Part shown: piece after piece, positions 1 through 9,012 of the stretch
Layout: each line of letters starts with the position of its first letter
Numbering within the stretch: the first letter of the stretch is position 1
Source: Sediminibacterium sp. Gen4
Lineage (GTDB): Bacteria; Bacteroidota; Bacteroidia; Chitinophagales; Chitinophagaceae
Assembly (NCBI GenBank): GCA_013391385.1
Contig: JACBFI010000009.1
Span: 42,514-106,513 of the forward strand
Direction of reading: 5' to 3'
DNA length: 64,000 bases
Made by a program: the position numbers and the translations under genes
Notes under the pieces: generated by a model
Told to the model about the DNA's origin: nothing
Database searches by the model: none
Seen by the model: only the letters and a program-made list of their open reading frames with translations

Positions 1-2
1 CT

Positions 3-227
3 TTATCTTTTCTTGTGATGATCGGTTTTGTTCTAATTGTAGAGGGATGGGACAGCGTGAATGCACATGAGCTTCATCTTAAAAATTATGTGTATTTCGC
101 AATGGCATTTTCATTTATAGTAGAGTTACTCAATATGAAGCTTCGCAAGAAACATGTAAAACCTGTAGAATTACGATCCCCTGCTGTTCCACAAAAAGAA
201 TTGCGAGATTCGGATATGGCTCATTAA
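3..227 (+). CDS. TerC-family membrane protein, C-terminal end only
   Basis: The window opens inside this gene. The reading frame is already open at base 3 and runs to a stop at 225-227, giving about 74 residues. The visible part is the last membrane segments of a TerC-type protein: a short helix starting LSFLVMIGF, a loop with EGWD, then YVYFAMAFSFIVELLNM followed by a basic cytoplasmic tail. TerC proteins are integral membrane proteins linked to metal (often manganese) export or tellurium resistance. The conserved phrase YFAMAFS..VELLN supports the family. A second, distinct TerC-family protein is encoded at 43377-44342. A GTG at 15 is in frame but is probably an internal codon. Confidence 0.75.
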   Translation, partial: LSFLVMIGFVLIVEGWDSVNAHELHLKNYVYFAMAFSFIVELLNMKLRKKHVKPVELRSPAVPQKELRDSDMAH

Positions 228-295
228 TGAATTGCTTTTGACTAAAAAAGTAAAATCTCCTCGTATCTATTTACTTTTAACCTCAAAGTGCTTTT

Positions 296-931
296 ATGAA
301 AGAGGAACAAAAACATTTGGATACGCTTCAGGATATCAAGCAGATCATGGATCGAAGCAGCCGGTTCATCAGTTTAAGCGGACTCAGTGGTATTGCTGCT
401 GGACTCTGTGCTTTGGGAGCAGTAAGTTATGTTTGGCCACTGTGGAATATCTCTTTGGGTAGCAGTATTGAGGAATCCAACCCGGTTTTACTGATTTTAG
501 ATAGCCAACAGAAAGCGCGCCTTTTGGTAACAGGTATCACTTGTTTTATTAGCGCCTTTATTTTTGCCGTCATCTTTACTTGGTTCAGAACCAAAAAAAC
601 ATATGCTTCTCTTTGGAATAGTACGGTTCGCAGACTCGTCATTAATACGGGTATTCCTTTTGTTGCAGGTGCAATACTCGTTGTGTATTTAATGAATTGG
701 AATTTAACCGGACTGATCGCTCCGGTATGTCTTATTTTTTACGGTTTAGCTTTATTGAGCGGAAGTAAATACACCGTTTCTGAAATACGTTGGTTAGGTA
801 TCAGTGAATTGTTATTGGGGTTATTGACTCTTCAATTCTTACAATATGGCATTATCGCTTGGGGAATTGGGTTTGGATTGCTGCATATCATTTATGGGGC
901 ACTGATGTGGTGGAAATATGAAAGAGCATGA
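296..931 (+). CDS. Polytopic membrane protein paired with a winged-helix regulator
   Basis: A 211-residue protein of unknown function. It has a charged N-terminal stretch of about 20 residues and then roughly six hydrophobic segments (near 25-50, 80-102, 115-135, 140-155, 165-182 and 188-205), so it should be an inner-membrane protein. No catalytic motif is visible. It shares an ATGA overlap (928-931) with the downstream winged-helix regulator, which implies translational coupling. In Bacteroidota such membrane protein/regulator pairs are common and the regulator usually controls its own operon. That role is inferred from arrangement only. Confidence 0.75.
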   Translation: MKEEQKHLDTLQDIKQIMDRSSRFISLSGLSGIAAGLCALGAVSYVWPLWNISLGSSIEESNPVLLILDSQQKARLLVTGITCFISAFIFAVIFTWFRTKKTYASLWNSTVRRLVINTGIPFVAGAILVVYLMNWNLTGLIAPVCLIFYGLALLSGSKYTVSEIRWLGISELLLGLLTLQFLQYGIIAWGIGFGLLHIIYGALMWWKYERA

Positions 932-1227
932 AAAATCCGATTGAACAATTAAATAAAGTTTTTGATAGTCGTGTGCGACTAGGTATCATGAGTGCTGTAA
1001 TGGTGAATGATGAAGTGAATTTCAATGAACTGAAAGAACTGATACAGGTTACGGATGGAAACCTTGCCAGTCATCTTAAGACACTCGAAGAAAATGGATA
1101 TCTCCTTGTGAAAAAAGGTTTTATTGGTAGAAAGACCAATACTACTTATGCCATTACCAAATCAGGTGAGAAAGCATTCAAAGCACATATCGATGCGTTG
1201 GAAAAAATGATCAAGGGATTACATTGA
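928..1227 (+). CDS. Winged-helix transcriptional regulator (ArsR/MarR-like, HTH_34 type)
   Basis: A 99-residue single-domain DNA-binding protein. The middle of the protein reads as a winged helix: the recognition region contains LASHLKTLEENGYL and is followed by a wing with VKKGFIGRKTNTTYAITKSG, the pattern of small regulators in which a transcription-repair or ArsR-like wHTH covers the whole chain. The C-terminal helix (about 80-99) probably dimerises. The start codon overlaps the stop of the upstream membrane-protein gene, so the two are co-translated. No metal-binding cysteines are seen, so an ArsR metal-sensor role is unlikely. The target is unknown; autoregulation is the simplest guess. 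Confidence 0.8.
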   Translation: MKNPIEQLNKVFDSRVRLGIMSAVMVNDEVNFNELKELIQVTDGNLASHLKTLEENGYLLVKKGFIGRKTNTTYAITKSGEKAFKAHIDALEKMIKGLH

Positions 1228-1265
1228 CCTTTCTACTATCAATATTTCTCACTACATATAAAACA

Positions 1266-1288
1266 AAAGCCCCGCAGAACGGGGCTTT
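1266..1288. terminator. Bidirectional intrinsic terminator
   Basis: A perfect 8-bp stem AAAGCCCC / GGGGCTTT with a 7-nt loop lies between two converging genes: the regulator ending at 1227 and the acyl-CoA dehydrogenase ending at 1316. The A-rich flank on the left makes a U-tract for minus-strand transcripts; the plus-strand U-tract is short. Confidence 0.7.
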
Positions 1289-1315
1289 AGATATAAGCAA
1301 GCAATCGAAAAGAGA

Positions 1316-2458
1316 CTATCCATTGAGAACCTCTCGGGAGATAACCAGCTTCTGGATCTCTGAAGTTCCTTCTCCAATAGTACACAATTTTGCGTCACGA
1401 TAGTACTTTTCTACCGGAAAATCTTTTGTATAGCCATAACCACCGAATATTTGGATGGCTTCAGTAGCTGTTTTTACCGCTACTTCACTGGCATAATATT
1501 TAGCCATCGCCCCTTCTTTGGTTACTTTTTGTCCGCGATTTTTCAGGTCACAGGCCTGCCAGATGAGTAAGTCTGAAGCCATGATCTCCGTAGCCATATC
1601 TGCCAGTTTGAAGCTGATGCCCTGAAAATTACTGATGGGTTGATCAAACTGATAGCGCTCTTTTGAGTATTTGGTGGCCGCTTCATAAGCTCCTTTGGCG
1701 ATTCCGACAGACAGTGCTGCAATAGATATCCTACCGCCATCCAGGATTTTCATCGCCTGTCTGAATCCATCACCCACTTCACCCAAACGGTTTGCATCTG
1801 GAATGCGACAATTTTCAAAGATCATCTCCGCAGTTTCACTGGCACGCATACCCAATTTGTTTTCTTTTTTCCCTGCTGAAAATCCGGGTGTACCTCTTTC
1901 CACAACGAATGCGGTTGAATTACCACTGGTTCTGGGCTCACCGGTTCTGCATATGACCACTGCTATATCGCCGCTCTTACCGTGTGTGATCCAGCTTTTG
2001 GTACCATTCAATATCCAATCATTACCGTCTTTTACAGCTACTGTTTTCATATTTCCGGCATCACTACCTGTATTGGGCTCAGTGAGTCCCCAGGCACCGA
2101 TCCATTCCGCAGTAGCCAATTTCGGTAACCACTTCTTTTTTTGTTCCTCATTTCCAAAGGAAAGAATATGATTCGTACACAGTGAATTGTGTGCTGCCAA
2201 ACTCAGTCCGACAGATCCACACACTTTTGATATCTCTTGAATGATCGCATTGTATTCAAAGTATCCCAATCCGGCTCCTCCGTACTGTTCAGGTACCAAT
2301 ACCCCCATCAATCCCAACTTCCCCATTTCTTTGAACACGTTTACAGGAAATTCCTGACTTTCATCCCATTCCATCACATGTGGAAGAATATACTGTTGTG
2401 CGAAATCCCGGGCTGTTTGTGCTACCTGTTCTGTTAGTTCTGTTGGTTGAAAATGCAT
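1316..2458 (-). CDS. Acyl-CoA dehydrogenase (short/branched-chain type)
   Basis: A flavoenzyme that introduces the alpha-beta double bond into acyl-CoA in fatty-acid or branched-chain amino-acid breakdown. From the chosen start (MHFQPTELTE, base 2458) it is 380 residues, the normal family length; the frame stays open to 2530, but the extra 24 residues do not resemble the family. Visible landmarks are WGLTEPNTGSDA at about 123-134 (family signature, FAD/substrate site), the FGGYGYTKDFPVEKYYRDA region, and IGEGTSEIQ near the C terminus, where the glutamate at about 363 is the expected catalytic base of the short-chain and butyryl-CoA dehydrogenase type. It is monocistronic. Exact chain-length preference cannot be read from the sequence. 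Confidence 0.93.
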   Translation of the reverse strand: MHFQPTELTEQVAQTARDFAQQYILPHVMEWDESQEFPVNVFKEMGKLGLMGVLVPEQYGGAGLGYFEYNAIIQEISKVCGSVGLSLAAHNSLCTNHILSFGNEEQKKKWLPKLATAEWIGAWGLTEPNTGSDAGNMKTVAVKDGNDWILNGTKSWITHGKSGDIAVVICRTGEPRTSGNSTAFVVERGTPGFSAGKKENKLGMRASETAEMIFENCRIPDANRLGEVGDGFRQAMKILDGGRISIAALSVGIAKGAYEAATKYSKERYQFDQPISNFQGISFKLADMATEIMASDLLIWQACDLKNRGQKVTKEGAMAKYYASEVAVKTATEAIQIFGGYGYTKDFPVEKYYRDAKLCTIGEGTSEIQKLVISREVLNG

Positions 2459-2610
2459 ATATGGTACTTTTAAAATAGACGAAGGTTGCCTAACTAAGCA
2501 ATCGTTACTAAGGCAACCTTCTGAAAACAAACGACCGTTTGTTAGTTTTCAATGCAAAAGAAATGCTTTTTGCTATTACCTCCAAAAATGGTTTAAGGGT
2601 TAACATTTTT

Positions 2611-3459
2611 TTATTCAATATAGAAAAGGGCTTTGAATCGGTCGATCCATTCAGGTTTGAATCCGGGTATTGCTAATAATTCCTCTATTTCGGTAAACAA
2701 GCCATTTTCCTGACGCCAGCGCACAATAACTGTTGCGAGCTCTGCCGGAATTCCTGTTTTTATGACCATCTGATACGCCGATGCACGGTTCAAGGATATT
2801 TTTTGCTGGGTAGATGCATGAACTTGTAAATAAGGATCGAGTTGTGTTAAGAGACTATCGCTCAACCCAAACACAGATCTCAATTCTTCTTTACTAGCAA
2901 ATCCATCGGATCTCTCGCGGTATTTGATGATTCTTTCCGCCAACACATTACCAATCCCCGGTAAAGATTTCCAGGCTTCAACATCAGCTGTATTGATATC
3001 AATCGGTTGTATCGACTGTTTTGTTTTTCCAAAGATTTTTTCTCGTTGCTTAATGCTGACGTAAGGAATCAAACGGCTGGCCAATGATGGTGGCATGCCC
3101 CATATTTTCCGTAAATCTTCTGCTTTGCGAAATTGTCCGCCTTTACTGAGATAATTGCTGATACGCTTAGCTACTGTTATGGGTACACCCATTCTTTGCC
3201 ATTCTGTTTCATCGATCAGATTGGGATCAAAAGGATACATAGGTGTGTTTATGGAATGGGTTGCTGTTGCCACAAGTTCTCGGCTCAGCATCTCCTTCCA
3301 TTTTGCTCCCTCTTTGGTCATGATTGATACATCAGGTAATGGTTTCGGCGGTATCAGGTAAGGGAGTATTAGCAAAACCACAGCAAGGATACACGCAGCG
3401 AGTATACCAATTCGTTCCTTTTTGCTGAATTGATCGTAAGCACGAAATTTCTTTTGCAT
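2611..3459 (-). CDS. Helix-hairpin-helix (ComEA-like) membrane-anchored protein
   Basis: 282 residues with a basic N terminus (about 1-17), one transmembrane segment (about 18-37, ILAACILAVVLLILPYLI) and then three or more repeats of the helix-hairpin-helix type. The clearest is at about 150-210, with DINTADVEAWKSLPGIGNVLAERIIKYRE, split here as DINTADVEAWKSLPGIG and NVLAERIIKYRE. A second, SLNRASAYQMVIKTGIP, lies near 220-245 and a third, more degenerate, near 75-135. ComEA-type HhH domains bind DNA without sequence specificity; a role in DNA uptake is possible, but many Bacteroidota carry such proteins with no proven function. The following MBL-fold gene upstream on the same strand is 32 nt away and may be cotranscribed. 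Confidence 0.8.
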   Translation of the reverse strand: MQKKFRAYDQFSKKERIGILAACILAVVLLILPYLIPPKPLPDVSIMTKEGAKWKEMLSRELVATATHSINTPMYPFDPNLIDETEWQRMGVPITVAKRISNYLSKGGQFRKAEDLRKIWGMPPSLASRLIPYVSIKQREKIFGKTKQSIQPIDINTADVEAWKSLPGIGNVLAERIIKYRERSDGFASKEELRSVFGLSDSLLTQLDPYLQVHASTQQKISLNRASAYQMVIKTGIPAELATVIVRWRQENGLFTEIEELLAIPGFKPEWIDRFKALFYIE

Positions 3460-3491
3460 ACAATGGATTTGATTGTATGCCTTTCTTTCTG

Positions 3492-4268
3492 CTATACATG
3501 AACTTGTAACCCATCATACGCTAACTGTATGTGTGATGGAAGCTCTTTATTGATATGTTGATGTAACCCTAACTGATGACTGATATGCGTAAAATATACT
3601 TGTGGCACTGCCAGCTCCTGTGCTAAAGCAACTGCTTCATCCAGCGTAAAATGCGAAAGATGATTTTCTTTTCGAAGCGCATTCAGTACCAATATTTTCG
3701 AGCCACGTATTTTTTCTTTCTCGGATGCTTCAATTCTATTGGCATCCGTGATATAGGTGAAATCACCAAATCGAAAACCAAAAACAGGCATCTTATAATG
3801 CCATACCTCGATCGGTAAAACAGGGATATCACCAACGAAAAAAGGATGTTCATCGATGGTGATCAAATTCAACTCCGGCACCCCCGGATATCTTGTGTCA
3901 GAAAATGCATAATAATAATCCCTACGCAATGCCTCTTCGGTTAGGGTATTGGCATAAATATCCATAGGCTTCTTGGTGAAGTAATTGTAGGCACGGATAT
4001 CATCCAATCCCGCCAAATGATCTTTATGCGGATGGGTATATACAACAGCATCCAGTCTCCGATTATTGATACGCAACATCTGGTACCGAAAATCAGGTGT
4101 GGTATCTACCACCAAAGAGGTTTGTTGAGATTGAATGAGTACGCTACTTCGTAAACGATTATCATTTGGATCAGTAGAAGTACAAACCTCGCAATCACAA
4201 CCAATCATGGGTACACCACTACTGGTTCCTGTTCCCAAAAATGTTATGGTAAGAGATGGGATTTGCAC
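3492..4268 (-). CDS. MBL-fold metallo-hydrolase, PhnP-like
   Basis: 258 residues of metallo-beta-lactamase fold. The zinc ligand motif appears as YTHPHKDHLAGLDD at about 77-90 (HxHxDH), with a further ligand aspartate in YITDANRIE near 173 and a histidine in YFTHISHQLG near 226. Near the N terminus are FLGTGTSSGVPMIGC and paired cysteines (CDCEVC, about 24-29), which resemble the PhnP/cyclic-phosphodiesterase branch, where cysteines bind an extra structural zinc. Likely a phosphodiesterase acting on a small cyclic phosphate or nucleotide; no phn genes are nearby, so the substrate is open. Confidence 0.85.
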   Translation of the reverse strand: MQIPSLTITFLGTGTSSGVPMIGCDCEVCTSTDPNDNRLRSSVLIQSQQTSLVVDTTPDFRYQMLRINNRRLDAVVYTHPHKDHLAGLDDIRAYNYFTKKPMDIYANTLTEEALRRDYYYAFSDTRYPGVPELNLITIDEHPFFVGDIPVLPIEVWHYKMPVFGFRFGDFTYITDANRIEASEKEKIRGSKILVLNALRKENHLSHFTLDEAVALAQELAVPQVYFTHISHQLGLHQHINKELPSHIQLAYDGLQVHV

Positions 4269-4323
4269 AGATCAAATCTATGGAAATATAGGCAGACACG
4301 GTATGCGTATTTTCCGCAAAAAA

Positions 4324-4596
4324 TTAAGCTTCGGTGGCTGATTTCTTGACCACTTCTTCATAGAGTTTTTGCGACTCCAAAGTCAGTTTGTCAAAATCAA
4401 TCTGCAATTGTGGAATGATTTCCATCAATGTATTGATCCTTCCTTCAATATTCAGGAATTTATTCAGTACTACGATACGCTTGGCTTCTAATAAACACCA
4501 TCCGCTTTGAAAAGTGCCTCTCTCATATCGCACAACATACTCAGATTCACCCAGTATGTCTTCCAATTTGTCTAAAGTAGTTTGAGTGTATTTCAT
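4324..4596 (-). CDS. Conserved small protein of unknown function
   Basis: A 90-residue soluble protein starting MKYTQTTLDKLEDILGE. It has an N-terminal helix-rich piece, a central stretch with VRYERGTFQSGWCLLEAKRIVVLNK (written here in two parts: VRYERGTFQSGWCLL and EAKRIVVLNK) that looks like two beta strands, and a C-terminal amphipathic helix. No known domain is recognised. The reading frame is clean and its codon use matches its neighbours. Similar short proteins appear to be conserved in this group of bacteria, but I cannot assign a role. It lies between PorX and the MBL-fold gene on the same strand. Confidence 0.65.
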   Translation of the reverse strand: MKYTQTTLDKLEDILGESEYVVRYERGTFQSGWCLLEAKRIVVLNKFLNIEGRINTLMEIIPQLQIDFDKLTLESQKLYEEVVKKSATEA

Positions 4597-4693
4597 CCTG
4601 CTAATCGGTCATTAAATCATGAAACAATATCTCAGCAAATGTAAGATTCGGGGCTTGTTTGGAAGGGGGTGTTGGGGATTAGTTATTCACATT

Positions 4694-4850
4694 TAGCTGC
4701 TAGCTTTGCGCTGCAAGCTGCAAGCTGCAAGCTGCAGGCTGCAGGCTGCAGGCTTCAAGCTACAAGCTGCAAGTATATTGAATAGATGATGTTCCGACCA
4801 CAAACTTTGGAACCTGCAGCCTGCGGCTTGCAGCTTGTAGCTTGCAGCTA
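4694..4850. repeat. CAAGCTG-type word repeat array with inverted arm at the porX stop
   Basis: From 4694 to 4773 there is a degenerate tandem array of the 7-mer GCTGCAA/GCTGCAG (about ten units). From 4812 to 4850 the reverse complement of the same words occurs. The arms can pair into one long imperfect hairpin with a loop of about 38 nt. The right arm begins exactly at the porX stop codon (TAG read on the minus strand, 4848-4850). A related copy sits at the rnc stop near 50741-50761. It could act as a terminator or stabilise the porX mRNA 3' end. Confidence 0.8.
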
Positions 4851-6404
4851 TTTACTCACCATCTTAATAATCGGCACAATCATTTCTTCCAGACTGATGC
4901 CGCCATGTTGGAAGGTATTGCGGTAATAATTCACGTAATGGTTATAGTTGTTGGGATAACATAAAAAACCATCTTCTTTCGCGAAAATATAGGATGAATT
5001 TACATTGGGTACCGGAAGCCCTGCTTCCTTAGGGTCTTTGAATGCTAACACATCTCTTGGTTCAAAATTGAGGTTACGACCATGTTTATATCTGAGATTG
5101 GTGGTGGTTTGTTTATCACCAATCACTTTATGTGGAGTCTTTACTCGAACACTACCATGATCTGTTGCCAATACTACCTTGATAGATTTGTCCGCAATTT
5201 TCTTCAAAGCCTGATGCAAGGGACTATGCTCAAACCAGCTTTTGGTTAAACTTCTATAACTCGTTTCATCACTTGCCAATTCCTTCAATACTTCCATTTC
5301 AGTTCTGGCATGACTAAGCATATCAACGAAATTGTATACGATTACATTCAAGTCGTTCTGTAACAGATTATGGATATTATTCACGAGTTGTTGTCCATCG
5401 TTATGATTCAAAATCTTATGATAACTGATTTTGAGATCTTCTTTTTTCAACCGTTTTAACTGTGCTCGAAAAAAAGTTTCTTCCTCATTATTTTTTCCTC
5501 CCTCCTCTTCATCATTTTTCCATAGTTGGGGAAATTGTTTTTCGATATCTATCGGCATCAATCCGGCGAAAATGGCGTTGCGACAGTATTGTGTGGCGGT
5601 TGGGAGAATAGAGTAAAAGGTTTCTTCTTCTAATATCCGAAAGCTCTCTGCAAAAATGGGTTGGATGGCTTTCCATTGATCAAAGCGAAGATTATCAATA
5701 ACAATAAAAAAAAGCGGCGTTCCCTTCTCTACATGCGGCAATACTTTAAACTTAAACAGCTGATGACTCATGATAGGAGATGCTGCGGAAGAAGGTGATA
5801 CCCAAGATGCATAATGTTTACTGATAAATTTAAAGAACTCTGTATTGGCTTCCTGTTTTTGTGTATGAAATACTTCACGCATTTCCGGACTATCGCTCTT
5901 CTCCATTTCAAGCTCCCAGTAAACGAGTTTTTTATAAATCTCCATCCATTGGTTGTAATCCGGATTATCATTCAACGCCATAAACAATTCCCGAAACTGT
6001 TGCTGATATGCTGTGGTAGTTGTTTCTGCCACCAATCTTTTATTGTCAATGATTTTTTTTAAGCTTAGCAATACCTGATTAGGATTTACCGGCTTGATCA
6101 AATAATCACTGATCTGCCTACCAATCGCTTCATTCATCAGGTTCTCTGTTTCATTTTTGGTGATGAGTACCACCGGAATATTGCTATTCACTTCTTTGAT
6201 GCGAACCAAGGTCTCCAATCCGGTGATACCAGGCATGGTTTCATCCATCAACACCACATCTACCGGTTCATTTTTCACAAATTCGATGGCATCAAAGCCA
6301 TTGGTCAGTGTGGTTACGGCATATCCTTTCTGCTCCAAAAATAATTTCTGTGACTGAAGGCTTTCGATCTCATCGTCGACCCATAAAATGTTGGCTAATG
6401 GCAT
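4848..6404 (-). CDS. porX: PorX: response regulator fused to PglZ-type phosphatase domain, T9SS regulator
   Basis: 518 residues. The N-terminal receiver domain (about 1-120) has the acidic pair at 10-11, phospho-acceptor D54 in VLMDETMPG, and the conserved lysine in DYLIKPVNP near 107. After a helical linker (about 125-210) comes an alkaline-phosphatase-superfamily PglZ domain, with metal-site aspartate in FFIVIDNLRFDQW, a threonine nucleophile candidate in YSILPTATQYCR, and VLATDHGSVRV. This architecture and length match PorX, which with sensor PorY and sigma factor SigP controls type IX secretion genes in Porphyromonas and relatives; its PglZ domain has been reported to degrade cyclic oligonucleotides. 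No porY is adjacent, so it is an orphan regulator here. Confidence 0.93.
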   Translation of the reverse strand: MPLANILWVDDEIESLQSQKLFLEQKGYAVTTLTNGFDAIEFVKNEPVDVVLMDETMPGITGLETLVRIKEVNSNIPVVLITKNETENLMNEAIGRQISDYLIKPVNPNQVLLSLKKIIDNKRLVAETTTTAYQQQFRELFMALNDNPDYNQWMEIYKKLVYWELEMEKSDSPEMREVFHTQKQEANTEFFKFISKHYASWVSPSSAASPIMSHQLFKFKVLPHVEKGTPLFFIVIDNLRFDQWKAIQPIFAESFRILEEETFYSILPTATQYCRNAIFAGLMPIDIEKQFPQLWKNDEEEGGKNNEEETFFRAQLKRLKKEDLKISYHKILNHNDGQQLVNNIHNLLQNDLNVIVYNFVDMLSHARTEMEVLKELASDETSYRSLTKSWFEHSPLHQALKKIADKSIKVVLATDHGSVRVKTPHKVIGDKQTTTNLRYKHGRNLNFEPRDVLAFKDPKEAGLPVPNVNSSYIFAKEDGFLCYPNNYNHYVNYYRNTFQHGGISLEEMIVPIIKMVSK

Positions 6405-6556
6405 ATCCTATTTTGACTGATTACATGAAATCAACCATAGCGGTTGTATTCACCTGTTAAAATAAAGAAATAAATACGGTTTGTGTAACAGTAAAAGAAT
6501 AGGCAGGTTATTGTTGCGTTTATAAGGTTTAACCGCCGTAAATCTATTTCATTCTC

Positions 6557-6584
6557 TTTGATCGGGTATCTATTTGTATTTTTG
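6557..6584 (+). promoter_or_regulatory. Candidate Bacteroidota promoter for the HD-domain gene
   Basis: TATTTTTG at 6577-6584 fits the -7 consensus TAnnTTTG, with TTTG at 6557-6560 sixteen bases upstream, slightly shorter than the usual spacing. The gene starts at 6626. The 220-nt gap between divergent porX and this gene must hold promoters for both; I could not identify the porX one. Confidence 0.4.
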
Positions 6585-6625
6585 CCAACTGTCTCAACAA
6601 CCGATTTAACAAATCACCAACAGGT

Positions 6626-7840
6626 ATGCCTGATCTGAAAAGAAAAATCATCAATGACCCGGTCTATGGTTTTATTACCATTAATCATCCATTGATATTT
6701 GACATCATTGCCCACCCTTATTACCAACGTTTGCGTCGCATCAAACAAATGGCGATGGCGCAATTGGTATATCCTGGTGCAGTGCATACCCGATTGCATC
6801 ACTCATTGGGTGCATATCATTTGATGGGCAATGCTGTGAATGAGCTCAGGAGTAAAGGTATTGACATAAACACCGATGAAGAGATTGCTGTAAAAGCCGC
6901 TATTCTTTTGCATGATGTTGGACATGGACCTTTCTCACATGCGTTGGAGCAAGTAGTGGTTCAAGGTGTTCACCACGAGCAGCTATCCTTACAGATCATG
7001 GAGAAAATGAATAGAGACCTGAACGGACAGTTATCATTGGCCATTGCTATTTTTACTGATCAATACCACAAACCATTTTTACACCAGTTGATCAGTGGTC
7101 AATTAGATGTTGACAGAATGGATTATCTGAGTCGTGATAGTTTTTTTTGTGGTGTCAGTGAGGGTGTAATTGGTTATGACCGTATCCTTAAAATGCTGAT
7201 GGTGCATGAAGGACAATTGATGATAGAGGAAAAAGGTATTTATAGTGTTGAGAAATTTTTAGTGGCAAGAAGACAGATGTACTGGCAGGTTTATCTCCAT
7301 AAAACAGTATTGGCAGCTGAAAGAATGCTGGTAAAAATATTAGAACGTGTTCGGGAAATTTATCAACCTACTGATACTGCTTTACAAACACAATCTGCTA
7401 TCGATTTTTTCCTGGGAGACTTTGATGGTCGTATGAACGATCGTATACTGGATCTGTTTTGCTCTTTGGATGATCATGATATCATGCATGCTTTAAAAAG
7501 ATGGTCGAAGCATCCGGATGGTATTCTTTCTTTATTGTGTACCCGTTTTTTAAACAGACAATTGTACAAGTCCAGAATTCAGGCAGAACCATTTGATACT
7601 GCATGGGTAAAAACAAAAGAGAAAGAAGCAGCTGAAAAGTTTGGCATTGGACTTGCATCTATTCATTACCTGTGTTTTACGGGTGAGGCAACGAATACGT
7701 TGTATCAAACCGTAGATGAAAGGATCAATATTTTGTTCAGGGATCAGACGGTAAAAGACATATCACAAGTAGATAACGCCCTGATCCACCAAAACCTTTC
7801 AGCACCGGTTAAAAAAAATTACATTTGTTTATTGACTTAG
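6626..7840 (+). CDS. HD-domain phosphohydrolase (COG1078 type, dGTPase-like)
   Basis: 404 residues. The HD metal site is visible: histidines in VHTRLHHSLG (about 53-61), the HD dyad in LLHDVGHGPFSH (H96, D97) and a downstream aspartate in QLDVDRMDYLSRD near 170. The N-terminal start MPDLKRKIINDPVYGFI is typical of the COG1078 group, which resembles dNTP triphosphohydrolases. Likely hydrolyses a nucleotide; the true substrate is not established for most members. It is followed by the lpx operon after a 90-nt gap that contains a word-type repeat, so cotranscription is uncertain. Confidence 0.87.
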   Translation: MPDLKRKIINDPVYGFITINHPLIFDIIAHPYYQRLRRIKQMAMAQLVYPGAVHTRLHHSLGAYHLMGNAVNELRSKGIDINTDEEIAVKAAILLHDVGHGPFSHALEQVVVQGVHHEQLSLQIMEKMNRDLNGQLSLAIAIFTDQYHKPFLHQLISGQLDVDRMDYLSRDSFFCGVSEGVIGYDRILKMLMVHEGQLMIEEKGIYSVEKFLVARRQMYWQVYLHKTVLAAERMLVKILERVREIYQPTDTALQTQSAIDFFLGDFDGRMNDRILDLFCSLDDHDIMHALKRWSKHPDGILSLLCTRFLNRQLYKSRIQAEPFDTAWVKTKEKEAAEKFGIGLASIHYLCFTGEATNTLYQTVDERINILFRDQTVKDISQVDNALIHQNLSAPVKKNYICLLT

Positions 7841-7850
7841 TGGATGGCTT

Positions 7851-7915
7851 ATGGTTCATGGCTAATAGCATTTTCCTTCTATTAGCTACTTGCTATGAAC
7901 TATTCGCTATTTACA
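7851..7915. repeat. ATGGTTCATGGC-type intergenic repeat
   Basis: The stretch behind the HD-domain gene contains the 12-mer ATGGTTCATGGC (7851-7862) followed by partly inverted words (GCTAATAGC and CTATTAGC; TATGAAC as the partial reverse of GTTCAT). The same exact 12-mer occurs at 35595-35606 and 48350-48361, each time between genes. These look like members of one dispersed family able to form weak hairpins. Confidence 0.65.
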
Positions 7916-7931
7916 ACCTAAACTCCACCAT

Positions 7932-8987
7932 ATGCAATTTACCGCCGCGCAGATCGCCATGTTGATCAATGGCCAACTGGAGGGTGATGCCCAAGTAACC
8001 GTTTCTTCCTTTGGTAAAATTGAAGAGGCTGTTGATGGACAAATTTCTTTTTTAGCAAATCCGAAATACGAAGAATATTTATATCAAACCCAAGCATCTG
8101 TCATCATTATCAACCAACAGTTGGTATTAAAAAAGGCAGTCCCCAATACTTTGATCAGGGTACCTGATGCGTACACTGCATTTGCGACCTTACTTACCAA
8201 GTACCAGCAAATGGTGACCATGCAATTGCAGGGCATACAGCAACCCAGTTATATTCATGCATCTGCAAAACTGGGAGAAAATATTTTTGTAGGTGCTTTT
8301 GCTTACCTCGATGAGGGTGTTGAAATCGCTTCCAATACTAAAATATTTCCGGGAGTGGTATTGGGTAAGGATGTGAAAATAGGTAGTAATACCATTATTC
8401 ATGCAGGAGCTAAGATTTACCACAGTTGCGTGATCGGAAACAATGTGATCATTCATGCAGGTGCGGTGATTGGCAGTGATGGTTTTGGTTTTGCGCCACA
8501 GGGCAATGGTTCCTTTCAAAAAGTGCCGCAAATCGGCAATGTGATCATAGAAGATGAGGTTGAGATCGGTGCCAATACCACCATTGATCGCGCAACTATG
8601 GGATCAACCATCATCAGGTCTGGTGCTAAAATTGATAACTTGGTGCAGATTGCTCACAATGTAGAAGTGGGTTGCAATACCGTGATCGCTGCCCAAACCG
8701 GCGTGAGTGGAAGTACCAAAATAGGTAAGTCGGTAATGATTGGCGGACAAACAGGTATTGCCGGACATATCACCATTGCCGATGGTAGTAAGATCAATGG
8801 ACAAAGTGGCATTACAAAAAGTATCAAAGAATCCAATCGAACATTAACAGGTACCCCCGCCGATGATTTTACCCGTTTTCTTCGGGCTCAGGCACAACTC
8901 AGGAATTTGCCCGATCTTGAAAAAAGGGTTAAAGAACTTGAAAAAATGCTCTCACAGCTCCTATCTGAGCGGGTAAATGCATCATAA
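7932..8987 (+). CDS. lpxD: UDP-3-O-(3-hydroxyacyl)glucosamine N-acyltransferase LpxD
   Basis: Third step of lipid A synthesis: transfers a 3-hydroxyacyl chain from ACP to the 2-amino group of the UDP-3-O-acyl-glucosamine. 351 residues. The N-terminal uridine-binding domain (about 1-100) includes [15 protein letters not shown]. From about 108 to 315 there are left-handed beta-helix hexapeptide repeats such as [20 protein letters not shown]. The expected catalytic histidine is H242 in [10 protein letters not shown]. The C-terminal helix (about 330-351, [13 protein letters not shown]) caps the trimer. It heads the run lpxD, lpxC-fabZ, lpxA on the same strand. Confidence 0.96.
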   Translation: MQFTAAQIAMLINGQLEGDAQVTVSSFGKIEEAVDGQISFLANPKYEEYLYQTQASVIIINQQLVLKKAVPNTLIRVPDAYTAFATLLTKYQQMVTMQLQGIQQPSYIHASAKLGENIFVGAFAYLDEGVEIASNTKIFPGVVLGKDVKIGSNTIIHAGAKIYHSCVIGNNVIIHAGAVIGSDGFGFAPQGNGSFQKVPQIGNVIIEDEVEIGANTTIDRATMGSTIIRSGAKIDNLVQIAHNVEVGCNTVIAAQTGVSGSTKIGKSVMIGGQTGIAGHITIADGSKINGQSGITKSIKESNRTLTGTPADDFTRFLRAQAQLRNLPDLEKRVKELEKMLSQLLSERVNAS

Positions 8988-9012
8988 TCACCCATTAACC
9001 GCCCTGAAATCT

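Noticed and set aside
232-462. A 76-codon reading frame overlapping the start of the membrane-protein gene at 296
   Set aside because: It overlaps in another frame, is cysteine/tryptophan-rich in a way not seen in real proteins and has no motif; the frame starting at 296 is coupled to the regulator.
1695-2171. A 158-codon plus-strand reading frame opposite the acyl-CoA dehydrogenase
   Set aside because: It is the antisense of a strongly conserved enzyme gene; its composition (many Pro, Ser, Phe, Ile) is what that antisense frame produces.
4694-4773. CRISPR array
   Set aside because: The units are 7 bp in direct contact without spacers, and no cas genes are present; it is a simple word repeat.
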